Positions 42,751 through 51,771 of a stretch of 64,000 bases of DNA are shown piece by piece (position 1 is the stretch's first letter; each line of letters begins with the position of its first letter). Position numbers and translations under genes: made by a program. Below the pieces are notes generated by a model. It was not told where the DNA came from and ran no database searches. It saw nothing but the letters and a program-made list of their open reading frames with translations. This DNA comes from Arthrobacter ipis (GTDB lineage: Bacteria > Actinomycetota > Actinomycetes > Actinomycetales > Micrococcaceae): contig NZ_JAAOXD010000009.1 in assembly GCF_014694315.1 (NCBI RefSeq), positions 131,854 through 195,853 of the forward strand, read 5' to 3'.

Positions 42751-43226
42751 GCGTCAGCGTCGATACCAAAGCAGGCGTCCCGCAGGTACTGGCGGGGCGT
42801 CTGCACGACGCGAACTGCCGGGGCTTCGCCTCCGAGGACTACGCAGGGGCTCACCCGGCAATCATCGAAGCAGTCCAGGCAGTCAACGAAGGCCACGTCA
42901 CCGCATACGGCGAAGCAGTTTATTACACGGCGGCGCTTCAACAGGTCGTCCACTGCCCATTCGGGACAGCTGCTTCCGCATATCCCGTCGTCAATGGAAC
43001 CGGGGCCAATGTCCTTGCCCTAAACTCACCCCGGAACTGAACGACCCGAAGCCTTGGGGATGGGGAGACGAGCATCGCGCTCACGTCCACGCGCGGGCAT
43101 GAAACTCACCTGGACGGAGCAAGGCTGGCCAACGCTGCAGCACATACATCTTGGGTTTCCTTTGCGGCATTCACCACCGACGTCGATGTCGACGTCCTGT
43201 CCTTTGGCGGCACCAAGACTGGGCTG
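42750..43226 (+). pseudogene. Threonine-aldolase-like PLP enzyme, internally deleted
   Basis: The frame after the SDR reads CRGFASEDYAGAHPAIIEA, then NEGHVTAYGEAVYY and AYPVVNGTGANVLAL, the N-terminal third of an L-threonine-aldolase/beta-eliminating lyase. It meets TGA at 43038. The same frame then resumes with THLDGARLANAAAH and VDVLSFGGTKTGLPP, which holds the PLP lysine. About 110 residues between the pieces and the C-terminal third are gone. No start codon is obvious. Confidence 0.7.
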
Positions 43227-43283
43227 CCTCCAGTTAGTCCGTGGCAGGTCCTCCCGGGGGTAGCTTGCGGCTGCGCCGCACAG

Positions 43284-43664
43284 CTACCAAGTGAGCTTCT
43301 GCGCTTTGAGAACGTAGTGGCCGTCGCGCTCGGTGAACGTGACGAGGTACCCGCGCTTGGCGCCGTTGGCCAACACCTGGCAATCGGTGTGGGTGCCTAC
43401 CTTTAGATTTGGGAAGTTCTTGCACTGCACCCCTGTGATCTTGACACTGGGGCTCTTGGGCTGAGCGCGTGCCATGAGCCGGGCCGCCAGGAGCTTGCCG
43501 CTGGTCGCTGGCGTGAATTTCTGGGCTACGGGTGCAGGCGTGACTGCCGGTGCCGGGTTCGCGGTAACGGCTGGCCCTGAAGAAGGAGCTGACGCCGCGC
43601 AGCCGGCCACCGTCAGGGCCCCAAGCAGTGCCGCTGCCGGAAGAGCAGTGCGTCTGATGTTCAT
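43284..43664 (-). CDS. Secreted lipoprotein, DUF4333-like
   Basis: A 126-residue protein with a lipoprotein signal ending LLGALTVAGC, a Pro/Ala-rich linker (about 25-50), and a small domain with two cysteines (ITGVQCKNFPNLKVGTHTDCQV), then YLVTFTERDGHYVLKAQ. This pattern resembles DUF4333 domains of actinobacterial cell-surface lipoproteins; the two cysteines probably form a disulfide. Role unknown. Confidence 0.7.
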   Translation of the reverse strand: MNIRRTALPAAALLGALTVAGCAASAPSSGPAVTANPAPAVTPAPVAQKFTPATSGKLLAARLMARAQPKSPSVKITGVQCKNFPNLKVGTHTDCQVLANGAKRGYLVTFTERDGHYVLKAQKLTW

Positions 43665-43840
43665 TGCCGTCCTTTCGATCCGAAGTGACGCTCGCGTCGG
43701 CCAGCATCAACTCTGCGTCGTATTCCTTGAGGAAAGGTTGGCGCCGGGGGGACCGCGTGAGAATGGCGGCTTCGCGCACAGGTAAGTCTGCGGGCCAGCT
43801 GGCCCCGGGCCACAAGTGTCCGTTCGCACCAGCAGGACCC

Positions 43841-45856
43841 TTAAACCTCCGCCGCCGGCGCCGCGAACTGCGCCTCGTACAGTCGCGCGTACGCCCCACC
43901 CGCCGAAAGCAGGGAAGCATGAGTCCCCTGCTCCACGATCTGGCCGGACTCCATCACCAGGATGAGGTCGGCGTCGCGAATCGTGGAGAGGCGGTGCGCG
44001 ATCACGAAACTCGTCCGGTCGGACCGCAGTGCACTCATCGCTTTCTGCACCAGCAGCTCGGTCCGCGTATCCACGGAAGAAGTCGCCTCATCCAGGATCA
44101 GCACCGACGGCCGGGACAGGAACGCCCGGGCAATCGTCAGCAGCTGCTTCTCGCCGGCCGACACGTTGGAGCCCTCATCCTCGAGCAGCGTGTCGTACCC
44201 CTCCGGCAGGGCACGCACGAACCGGTCCACGTACGTCGCCTGCGCTGCCTCCACAATCTCCGCCTCAGACGCCGAGGGCCGGCCATACGCGATATTGTCC
44301 CGGATGGTCCCGCCGAACAGCCACGTATCCTGCAGCACCATCCCCATCCGCGAGCGCAGCTCGCGCCGCGGGACAGAGGTGACGTCCACGCCGTCGAGCG
44401 TTATCCGTCCGGCATCCAGCTCGTAGAACCGCATCATCAGGTTCACTAGCGTGGTCTTGCCGGCCCCGGTGGGGCCCACGATCGCCACTGTCTGCCCCGG
44501 TTCCGCCACCAGGCTCAGGTCCGTAATCAGCGGCTTGTCCGGTGAATAGGAGAACGAGACGTTCTCGAACACCAGCCGGCCCCGCCCGCCGGAAGCGGCG
44601 GCACCTGTAGATTCCGCCGACTGCTCCTCCTCATCCAGCAGCTCGAACACCCGCTCGGCCGACGCCACCCCGGACTGCAGCAGGTTGGCCATCGACCCCA
44701 GCTGGGCCAACGGCTGGGTGAACTGCCGTGAGTACTGGATGAACGCCTGCACGTCGCCCAGCTGCATCGCCCCGGACGCCACCTGCAGCGCACCCACCAC
44801 CGCGACCCCCACGTACACCAGGTTCCCGATGAACGTCAGCGCCGGCATGATCAGGCCGGAAATGAACTGCGCGCCGAAGCTCGCCTCGAACAGTTCCGCG
44901 TTTTTCTGCCGGAACCGTTCCTCCACCTCCCGCTGCCGGCCGAACACCTTCACCAGTGCGTGCCCCGTGTACGTCTCCTCGATCTGCCCGTTCAGCTCCC
45001 CCGTGTGCTTCCACTGCGCCACGAACAGCTTCTGGGAGCGCTTGGCAATCAGCGCCGTCGTCACCAGCGTCAGCGGCACCGTCACCAGCGCAATCAGCGC
45101 CAGCACCGGTGAGAGCAGGAACATCATCACCAGCACGCCCGCCACCGTGAGCAGCGAGGTCACCGCCTGGGAGATCGACTGCTGCAGGCTCTGCGAGATG
45201 TTGTCCACGTCGTTCGTCACCCGGCTGAGCAGCTCCCCGCGCTGGATCGAGTCGAAGTACCGCAGCGGCAGCCGGTGGATCTTCGCCTCGATCCGCTCCC
45301 GCAGCCGGTACACGGTCCGCTGCACCACGCCGTTGAGCAAGTACGCCTGGATCCAGCCGAACGCCGACGCCAGCACATACAGCGCCAGCGCCCACAGCAG
45401 CACGTTCGCCAGCGCCGCGAAGTCGATCCCCGCGCCGGGCGTCAGCGTCATGGCCCCGATCATGTCCGCCTGCGCGTTCTGCCCGGACGCCCGCAGCCCG
45501 GCAATCACCTGCTCCTTACTCACCCCAGCCGGCAGGTTTTTGGACACCACGCCGGCGAAGATCAGGTTGGTGCCCTCGCCCAGCAGCCGCGGCCCGGTCA
45601 CCGAGAACGCCACGCTTACGACGGCGAGCCCAAGTACCAGCGCCAGCCACGCCCGCTCTGGGCGCAGCTCCCCCAGCAGCCGCCGGGCCGACGGCCCGAA
45701 GTTCAGCGCCTTCTCCGCCGGGACGTTCATCCCGGCGAACGGTCCGCCGCGTCCCGGTCCGCCGCTGGGCCGGGGAATGCGTACGACGTCGGGCCGCCGG
45801 GTTCCGGGGGCAGTGCCGGTCTGCTCGGCCCGCTGGGCCCGGCTCGAGGTGCTCAT
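43841..45856 (-). CDS. ABC exporter half, canonical ATP site subunit
   Basis: The 671-residue protein has an N-terminal disordered stretch, a six-helix ABC exporter membrane domain (about 65-400) and a nucleotide-binding domain. Walker A is VGPTGAGKTT, Walker B with catalytic Glu is VLILDEATSSVD, the switch is FVIAHRLSTI, and the signature is the variant NVSAGEKQL. With the next gene it forms a heterodimeric TM287/288- or BmrCD-like exporter. It overlaps the partner gene by 4 bases. Substrate, probably hydrophobic compounds, unknown. Confidence 0.9.
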   Translation of the reverse strand: MSTSSRAQRAEQTGTAPGTRRPDVVRIPRPSGGPGRGGPFAGMNVPAEKALNFGPSARRLLGELRPERAWLALVLGLAVVSVAFSVTGPRLLGEGTNLIFAGVVSKNLPAGVSKEQVIAGLRASGQNAQADMIGAMTLTPGAGIDFAALANVLLWALALYVLASAFGWIQAYLLNGVVQRTVYRLRERIEAKIHRLPLRYFDSIQRGELLSRVTNDVDNISQSLQQSISQAVTSLLTVAGVLVMMFLLSPVLALIALVTVPLTLVTTALIAKRSQKLFVAQWKHTGELNGQIEETYTGHALVKVFGRQREVEERFRQKNAELFEASFGAQFISGLIMPALTFIGNLVYVGVAVVGALQVASGAMQLGDVQAFIQYSRQFTQPLAQLGSMANLLQSGVASAERVFELLDEEEQSAESTGAAASGGRGRLVFENVSFSYSPDKPLITDLSLVAEPGQTVAIVGPTGAGKTTLVNLMMRFYELDAGRITLDGVDVTSVPRRELRSRMGMVLQDTWLFGGTIRDNIAYGRPSASEAEIVEAAQATYVDRFVRALPEGYDTLLEDEGSNVSAGEKQLLTIARAFLSRPSVLILDEATSSVDTRTELLVQKAMSALRSDRTSFVIAHRLSTIRDADLILVMESGQIVEQGTHASLLSAGGAYARLYEAQFAAPAAEV

Positions 45857-47616
45857 GCCGCCTCCTCCGCCGCCAGCTGGGAGGACACGATCTCCCGGTA
45901 CGTCTCCGAACTCTCCAAAAGCTCACTGTGCGTTCCGCGCCCGACAATCCTGCCGCCGTCGAGCACCAGAATCTGGTCCGCGTCCACGATGCTGGAGACG
46001 CGCTGCGCGATGATCACCAGCGTGGCACCGGCGGTGTCCCGGTGCAGCGCCCGCCGGAGCCTTGCATCGGTGGCGGTGTCCAGCGAGGAAAACGAGTCGT
46101 CAAAGATGTACAGCTCCGGCCGCTTCACCAGTGCCCGGGCGATCGCCAGCCGCTGCCGCTGACCGCCGGACACGTTGGTGCCGCCCTGCGAGATGGGTGC
46201 GTCCAGGCCGCCCTCCATCTCGCGCACAAAGTCCTCGGCCTGGGCGGTGGCCAGCGCGTGCCACAGCTCCTCCTCGGTGGCATCGGGCTTGCCGTACAGC
46301 AGGTTGCTCCGCACGGTCCCGGAGAACAGGTACGGCCGCTGCGGCACCAGCCCGATGTGCCCCCACAGCAGGTCCGGGTGCAGCTCCCGCACGTCCACGC
46401 CGCCCATCATCACCGATCCGGACGTCGCGTCAAAAAGCCGCGGCATGAGGTTCACCAGCGTGGTCTTCCCCGAGCCCGTGCTGCCGATGACCGCCGTCGT
46501 CTGCCCCGCCGGGGCGGTGAAGCTGATGCCGCTCAGGACCGGCCGCTCGGCACCCGGGTAGGCGAATCCGACGTCGCGCATTTCCAGCTCACCGCGGGCG
46601 GTGCGGCTACCGGTGCCCGGGGAAGCGTCGTCGTCGAATACCACCGGGTTCACGGGCGGCCGCACGGACGACTCCGTCTCCAGCACCTCCCCGATCCGGT
46701 CCGCCGAGACGGCAGCGCGCGGGATCATCACGGCCATGAAGGTGGCCATCATGACGGACATCAGGATCTGCAGCAGGTAGCTGAGGAACGCCACCAGCGT
46801 GCCCACCTGCATGGAGCCGTCCTCGATCCGGAACGACCCGAACCAGATCACCGCGACGCTGGAGACGTTGAGCACCAGCATCACCACAGGAAACGCGAGC
46901 GCCATCAGCCGCCCGGCCCGCAGCGCCGTGTCCGTGACGTCCGAGTTGGCGCCCGCGAACCGCTCGGTCTCCAGGTCCTCGCGCACGAATGCCCGCACCA
47001 CCCGGATGCCAGCCAGCTGCTCCCGGAGCACCCTGTTGACGGCGTCGATCCGCAGCTGCATCAGGCGGAACAGCGGCACCATCCGGCTGATGATCACCCC
47101 GACGCCGAGCAGCAGCGCCGGCACGCTCACCGCGATCAGCCAGGACAGCTGGGCATCCTGCCGGACGGCCATCACCACGCCGCCGATGCTGAGCATGGGC
47201 GCAGCCACCATTAGCGTGGCGGACATCAGCACCAGCTGCTGCACCTGCTGGACGTCGTTGGTGGACCGCGTGATGAGGCTGGCCGGGCCGAACCGGGTGA
47301 CCTCCTGCTCGGAGAACCCGCCCACCCGGGTGAAGATCGCCCCGCGCAGGTCCCGCCCCATGCCCATCGCCGCCTTGGCCCCGAAGTACACCGCCGTCAC
47401 CGCGCACGCGATCTGCAGCAGGGTGATGAACAGCATCAGGCTGCCGACACCCAGGATGTAGCCGGTGTCCCCCGTTGCCACGCCAAGGTCAATGATGTCC
47501 GCGTTCAGGGTGGGGAGATAGAGGGACGCAATGGACTGCGCCAGCTGAAAAACGACGACGGCGATCAGCAGCCGCCGTTGCGGCTGCAGGTACCGGACAA
47601 GAAGCTTCCAAAGCAT
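45853..47616 (-). CDS. ABC exporter half, degenerate ATP site subunit
   Basis: 587 residues: a six-helix exporter domain (about 10-320) and an NBD. Walker A GSTGSGKTT and signature NVSGGQRQR are normal. Walker B ends FDDSFSSLD (Asp in place of the catalytic Glu) and the switch region reads VIIAQRVSSI (Gln for His). Such losses are the mark of the non-hydrolysing site in heterodimeric exporters. It is the first gene of the pair; direct repeats lie 110-155 bases upstream. Confidence 0.9.
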   Translation of the reverse strand: MLWKLLVRYLQPQRRLLIAVVVFQLAQSIASLYLPTLNADIIDLGVATGDTGYILGVGSLMLFITLLQIACAVTAVYFGAKAAMGMGRDLRGAIFTRVGGFSEQEVTRFGPASLITRSTNDVQQVQQLVLMSATLMVAAPMLSIGGVVMAVRQDAQLSWLIAVSVPALLLGVGVIISRMVPLFRLMQLRIDAVNRVLREQLAGIRVVRAFVREDLETERFAGANSDVTDTALRAGRLMALAFPVVMLVLNVSSVAVIWFGSFRIEDGSMQVGTLVAFLSYLLQILMSVMMATFMAVMIPRAAVSADRIGEVLETESSVRPPVNPVVFDDDASPGTGSRTARGELEMRDVGFAYPGAERPVLSGISFTAPAGQTTAVIGSTGSGKTTLVNLMPRLFDATSGSVMMGGVDVRELHPDLLWGHIGLVPQRPYLFSGTVRSNLLYGKPDATEEELWHALATAQAEDFVREMEGGLDAPISQGGTNVSGGQRQRLAIARALVKRPELYIFDDSFSSLDTATDARLRRALHRDTAGATLVIIAQRVSSIVDADQILVLDGGRIVGRGTHSELLESSETYREIVSSQLAAEEAA

Positions 47617-47725
47617 GCAGGCCCTCGCAGCAGGTCCTCGAAGTGATCGGAAGGCCAGTTTACGTCCGGCGGCTTGGGGCAGCCTGTAAGCTGAGGCCGT
47701 CGCCGGGAACCCGGAAACACCTCAA

Positions 47726-47770
47726 TTGAACACCGCAAATGAACGCGGCAGTTGAACACCGCGAATGAAC
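47726..47770. repeat. Tandem 19-base direct repeats upstream of the ABC operon
   Basis: TTGAACACCGCAAATGAAC at 47726 recurs as TTGAACACCGCGAATGAAC at 47752, 26 bases apart, with a further partial copy (AACGCAAATTGAA) following. They lie between two divergent genes and may be regulator-binding sites. Confidence 0.5.
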
Positions 47771-47785
47771 AACGCAAATTGAAGA

Positions 47786-48268
47786 ATGGGGACTTCATTG
47801 AGCGATCAGCAGTTGGGCTATCGCGAGCCCGGAAAAATTGCGCCAGTAAACATACCGCACCCTGTCCGGCTCGCGGCCGCCTGCTGGGTGGCCAGCGCCG
47901 TGGTGGCCGGCATGATGCCCGTGATCCTGGAGGTGGCAGGCATCGACTTCGGCCAGTCGATCCCGGACTGGGCCGTGCCCTATCTCGTGGCCTTTGCCGT
48001 CCCGCTCACTGCCCTGCAGGTATTGGCAGCGCAGCATTTGCTGCACGGCGCGCGCTGGGCCCGCATTCTCCTGACCGTCGCCGCCGCCCTGTCGGCAATA
48101 GGCGCACCGGTCGACCTCACCGCTTTGATCCTCGCCGGCCTGGTGCTGACGCTGGCGGGTGCCACGCTGATGTGGCTGCCCGCGTCCAACCGGTTCTTCC
48201 TGCTGCGCCGCGATCCTGCCTATCCGGTACCTGCTGCTGCGGCCAACACGGCGGGGCCACTTTCCTGA
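47786..48268 (+). CDS. Four-segment membrane protein
   Basis: 160 residues with hydrophobic helices at about 28-48, 63-85, 90-112 and 115-133 (ALILAGLVLTLAGATLMWLP). The first is followed by an external stretch IDFGQSIPDWAVPYL. The C-terminal tail is short and Ala/Pro-rich. It is divergent from the ABC exporter genes. Family not recognised; the layout resembles small actinobacterial membrane proteins of unknown role. Confidence 0.6.
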   Translation: MGTSLSDQQLGYREPGKIAPVNIPHPVRLAAACWVASAVVAGMMPVILEVAGIDFGQSIPDWAVPYLVAFAVPLTALQVLAAQHLLHGARWARILLTVAAALSAIGAPVDLTALILAGLVLTLAGATLMWLPASNRFFLLRRDPAYPVPAAAANTAGPLS

Positions 48269-48361
48269 ATTGGCTCTGGTGCGCAGTGCGGCAGGCTGCC
48301 TACCGTAGTTGGGGACTCCACGTGAGTTCCAGCCGACGTTGATTTCCACAGAAAGACCAGC

Positions 48362-49210
48362 ATGCCCGCCACCGTGAACGAGTACCCCTTCTCGCAGGTC
48401 GACGTCTTTGCCCCCGGGCCCAAGCCCGGCAACCCGGTCGGCGTCGTCCATAACGCAGACGGCCTGTCCGACGAGCAAATGCAAAGTTTCGCCAACTGGA
48501 CCAACCTTTCGGAAACCACATTCCTGCTGAAGCCGACGCAACCGGAGGCGGACTACCGGCTCCGGATCTTCACGCCGGCGTCCGAGCTTCCCTTCGCCGG
48601 CCACCCGACGCTCGGCTCCGCGCACGCGTGGCTGGAGAACGGCGGCCAACCGCAGCGCCCGGGAGAACTCGTGCAGGAATGCGGGGTGGGTCTCGTCAAG
48701 ATCAGCCAAACGGCCGACGAACAGTTCTTCGAGGCCCCGCCGCTGCGCCGTTCCGGTCCGGTGGAAGACGAGGTGCTGGAGCTGGCCATCGCCAGCCTGG
48801 GCATCACGCCCGAGCAGGTCCTGGACAGCAACTGGGTGGACAACGGCCCAGGCTGGCTCGGCATCCGGCTGGCCTCGGCCCGGCAGGTGCTCGACCTGAC
48901 GCCGGACTTCGTGGCCATGGGGAAGCTGAACGTGGGCGTCATCGGCGCTTACGGGGACGGCGGCCCGGCGGACTTCGAGGTGCGCGGCTTCGTTCCCGGC
49001 CTCGCCGTCCCCGAAGACCCGGTTACGGGCAGCCTGAACGCCGGCCTTGCGCAGTGGCTCATCGGCTCGGGTGTGGTGGAGGGCGACTACACCGTCAGCC
49101 AGGGCACCGTCCTGGGCCGCGACGGCCGGCTGACCATCACCACCGAAGGCGACAGCATCTGGGTGGGCGGCACCAGCCGCACCGTCATCCGGGGAAGCGT
49201 CTCCCTGTAA
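48362..49210 (+). CDS. PhzF-family isomerase
   Basis: The 282-residue PhzF/diaminopimelate-epimerase-fold protein has the typical opening YPFSQVDVFAPGPKPGNPVGVV and the catalytic Glu in NWTNLSETTFLLKPTQ. The loop ELPFAGHPTLGSAHAWL and the second-domain strand EDPVTGSLNAGLAQWL are also present. PhzF relatives isomerise or epimerise small acids; the substrate here is unknown and no phenazine genes are nearby. Confidence 0.9.
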   Translation: MPATVNEYPFSQVDVFAPGPKPGNPVGVVHNADGLSDEQMQSFANWTNLSETTFLLKPTQPEADYRLRIFTPASELPFAGHPTLGSAHAWLENGGQPQRPGELVQECGVGLVKISQTADEQFFEAPPLRRSGPVEDEVLELAIASLGITPEQVLDSNWVDNGPGWLGIRLASARQVLDLTPDFVAMGKLNVGVIGAYGDGGPADFEVRGFVPGLAVPEDPVTGSLNAGLAQWLIGSGVVEGDYTVSQGTVLGRDGRLTITTEGDSIWVGGTSRTVIRGSVSL

Positions 49211-49549
49211 TTCCATCCCCGGTTGGGTAAGAACTGCCGGGGACGGGCGGTGCCCCATTGAACCTGCCCGTCCCAGTCGGTGGTGTCTCTTGGCTGATCT
49301 TCATGCGGGTCTCTTGCGGGGCCGCGGCGCTTCTGCACGGCCCCTGGGAATACTGTCCCGCCGCAGGCTCAAGCCCGGCGCAACATTGCGGCAGGATCGC
49401 CGCAAGATCCGGCGGGTGCCGCCGTCGTCGGATCAGGGCTGCCGGCCCGGCTGTGGGCCGGACGGAACTGCTAACAACGTGATGTGCGCCTCCAAGCCGC
49501 AACGTTGCCCGGCCCCCAGACGTTGGGCAGGGAGACGGAAGGAGGCCAG
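49211..49549. other. Intergenic, no credible gene
   Basis: No supported gene, strong hairpin or repeat was seen. Short open frames on both strands are compositionally poor. It probably holds the promoter of the following P-loop kinase gene. Confidence 0.5.
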
Positions 49550-50131
49550 ATGCTCATTGTTCTGACTGGAATCGACGGTTCGGGAAAAACGACGGCGGCC
49601 CGTTCCCTGGTTGCGGCGGCCCGTGCGGAGGGCAGCAAGGCACTCTTACTGAGCAACTATGCAGGCCGGCGGCGCATGTCCCTGCTCAGCGCACGGCTCG
49701 GCATCCACCTGCCCGCCCGGCTGGCCGACGCGGCGGAAACCACCATGCGCGTATTCAACGTGCTGGTGTCCACTGTTCGGGCAACCCGCTTCGAGGGGCT
49801 GGTTGTCATGGACCGCCACCTCCACTGCCAGCTGGCGCTGCGCGAGGCAAGGGGCCTGCGCCAGGGACGGTTTCTCCCTTGGCTGCTCCGGACTCTGCCG
49901 GCCCCGGACCGGGTCCTCCATCTGGACGTGAGCCCCGAAGAGGCGCACCGGCGGATCCTGGCGCGGGGCACGGACGAGGAGTCCCTGGCCGATCTGACGG
50001 CCCTGCGGAACGCGTACCGCGCACTTCCCGAGTACGCGGACATGGTGAAGATCGACGCCGGTGGCAAGCCTTCCGATGTGCTCGTCCGGCTGATCGACGC
50101 GGTCGATTCGCCACGGCAACTCAAGGTTTAG
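49550..50131 (+). CDS. Thymidylate-kinase-like P-loop nucleotide kinase
   Basis: 193 residues from ATG 49550 (GGAGG directly upstream). The P-loop MLIVLTGIDGSGKTTAARSL is followed by VVMDRHLHCQLAL, where the DR motif of thymidylate kinases is seen (here DRHLHC), and the lid region LARGTDEESLADL. It is shorter than standard Tmk and diverges in the LID, so the substrate may be another nucleotide or a sugar. Placed upstream of the glycan cluster but with its own terminator. Confidence 0.75.
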   Translation: MLIVLTGIDGSGKTTAARSLVAAARAEGSKALLLSNYAGRRRMSLLSARLGIHLPARLADAAETTMRVFNVLVSTVRATRFEGLVVMDRHLHCQLALREARGLRQGRFLPWLLRTLPAPDRVLHLDVSPEEAHRRILARGTDEESLADLTALRNAYRALPEYADMVKIDAGGKPSDVLVRLIDAVDSPRQLKV

Positions 50132-50227
50132 TCAAGAATTTACGAAACGGCCGAATACGTCTTCCTGGAAGTCCATCCGGCTGTACATTAGTGCCAGCTC
50201 TCCTCTTTCCCCCCAAATCGGAGCGCT

Positions 50228-50271
50228 GGAAGCCTCCGCGCTGGAGTCCTTTGATTCGCGCGGAGGCTTCC
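50228..50271 (+). terminator. Terminator after the P-loop kinase gene
   Basis: A 14-bp perfect stem (GGAAGCCTCCGCGC with GCGCGGAGGCTTCC), 16-base loop, followed by CCTTTTCC. It separates the kinase gene from the SRPBCC gene. Confidence 0.7.
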
Positions 50272-50401
50272 CCTTTTCCCCACCCAACCACTTCCCGGGC
50301 ACTGCCTGCTCTGGCCACACTCCGCCGTCGACGATATAGTAAGCAAGCTGATGACTTCGGATTCCGGACCATCATCTGTTCACTTCGACGAAGGAGACAC
50401 T

Positions 50402-51361
50402 ATGAGCACGAGGGTTGAGAAGCGCATTCTGGTGAACGTGCCGGTCAGCACGGCATACAACCAGTGGACCCAGTTCGAAGACTTTCCGCACTTCATGGGC
50501 GGCGTCAAAAAAGTGACCCAACTCAGCGACGACCGCCTCGAATGGGTCGCCGAGATCGCGGGCGTGAAGCGCAAGTGGGAGGCGAGGATCCTCGAGCAGC
50601 AGCCGGACCAGAAGGTTGCCTGGGCTGCGACCGAGGGTGCCACCAACGCGGGTTCGGTGGAGTTTGAAGACGTGGGCGGCGGCCAGACCTCCATCAAGCT
50701 GTTCATCGACTACGAACCCGAAGGGATCGTGGAGAAGATCGGCGACAAGATGCACGTCGTGGAGCACCAGGCCGAGTCCGACCTCAAGAGGTTCAAGGCA
50801 TTCATCGAGGACGAAGGCTACGCCAGCGGCGCCTGGCGTGGCTCGGTCAACGAAGGCGGATCGGTGGGCACCCCGGGCGTTGAGCACGCGGCCGGCTCGC
50901 TCGGCGACAGCGGCAAGGCCGGCGTCTCCGGCAAGATGGCGGCAGCTGCCGGAGTGGCCGCCGCAGCAGGCGCGGCCGCGGCAGTTGCAGCGAGCGGCAA
51001 GGACAAGGACACCGACACTGTGTATGTCGCCGACGAAACCGTCACCCCTGTGGTGCCGGAGTACGCTGAAACCACAGTCGTCACCGACACGACCGGCGCC
51101 CCGGGCTTCGCCGGCGGAACTGCGGCGGACACCGTTTCGGGCGGAGCTTTTGCCGGCGGAACTGCGGCCGGCACCGGTTCGGCACTGACGGATGAGACCG
51201 TCGCCCATCCCTTCGACCAGACCAACGGCCTGATTGACGACGAAGGCGACTCGGATGAAACGGCTGCAAGCGACACTCGAAGCGCGGCAGACCGGGCCGA
51301 ACGGGAAGAAGGCGGCCCGGGCACCCTCCCGCCCCTCGGTGGTACTTCCGGCCAGCACTAA
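50402..51361 (+). CDS. SRPBCC-family protein with low-complexity C-terminal half
   Basis: 319 residues from ATG 50402 (AGGAGA upstream). Residues 1-150 are a polyketide-cyclase/dehydrase-type SRPBCC domain (RVEKRILVNVPVSTAYNQW, FPHFMGGVKKVTQL, DEGYASGAWRG). Residues about 165-319 are Ala/Gly/Thr/Asp-rich with repeated FAGGTAA units (PGFAGGTAADTV, AFAGGTAAGTG) and an acidic end, probably disordered. Similar tailed SRPBCC proteins occur in Micrococcaceae. Ligand unknown. Confidence 0.85.
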   Translation: MSTRVEKRILVNVPVSTAYNQWTQFEDFPHFMGGVKKVTQLSDDRLEWVAEIAGVKRKWEARILEQQPDQKVAWAATEGATNAGSVEFEDVGGGQTSIKLFIDYEPEGIVEKIGDKMHVVEHQAESDLKRFKAFIEDEGYASGAWRGSVNEGGSVGTPGVEHAAGSLGDSGKAGVSGKMAAAAGVAAAAGAAAAVAASGKDKDTDTVYVADETVTPVVPEYAETTVVTDTTGAPGFAGGTAADTVSGGAFAGGTAAGTGSALTDETVAHPFDQTNGLIDDEGDSDETAASDTRSAADRAEREEGGPGTLPPLGGTSGQH

Positions 51362-51383
51362 CGCCGGCCTCCACTGAGAACGC

Positions 51384-51421
51384 GGGTGCCGCCGTCGGCC
51401 GTTATTTAGACGGCGGCACCC
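51384..51421 (+). terminator. Terminator after the SRPBCC gene
   Basis: A 13-bp perfect stem, arms GGGTGCCGCCGTC and GACGGCGGCACCC, with a 12-base loop containing TTATTTA. Confidence 0.65.
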
Positions 51422-51433
51422 TGGTTTGAAACC

Positions 51434-51467
51434 AAAAACGACGGCGGGACAACCCGCCGTCGTTTTT
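51434..51467. terminator. Bidirectional terminator, shortened copy of the dispersed palindrome
   Basis: Arms AAAAACGACGGCGGG and CCCGCCGTCGTTTTT around ACAA. The A-run and T-run make a classical two-way rho-independent terminator. The core ACGACGGCGGGAC is shared with the palindromes at 34884 and 36819. Confidence 0.8.
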
Positions 51468-51771
51468 GTCCATGCGGCTGCCCTAATGCCCGTCGTGGAA
51501 CGCTTTATTTTGAGCATTGACCTCTGCCGCCCGCAGTGGCAACGTGGGATTCATCTTCTTCCCCCAGCGCCGGGGGCATGCACATCTTTACCTTGCCTGA
51601 CGTGCGCGCCGGACAAGCACAGCCGATACACCAATAGTTACGGCAGCGATATTCCGTGCCCGGACATTTGTGAGAGCTCTCCAATAATTCTCTCATTCCC
51701 GATTAAGTCTTCTCACTGAGGCTTGCCGAACAAACATTTCGTTAAAGAATCGGCAGGCTGTGGGGGCCCAC
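51468..51771. other. Intergenic, promoter region of the glycan operon
   Basis: About 300 bases of lower GC after the terminators with no supported gene. AT-rich stretches near 51680-51760 are candidates for the promoter of the seven-gene operon; no -35/-10 pair is sure. Confidence 0.45.

Noticed and set aside
47726..47770. CRISPR array
   Set aside because: Only two full repeats with a 7-base spacer and no cas genes; it is better read as regulator-binding repeats.
48362..49210. Phenazine biosynthesis gene
   Set aside because: PhzF-fold proteins are widespread outside phenazine producers, and no other phz genes are present.
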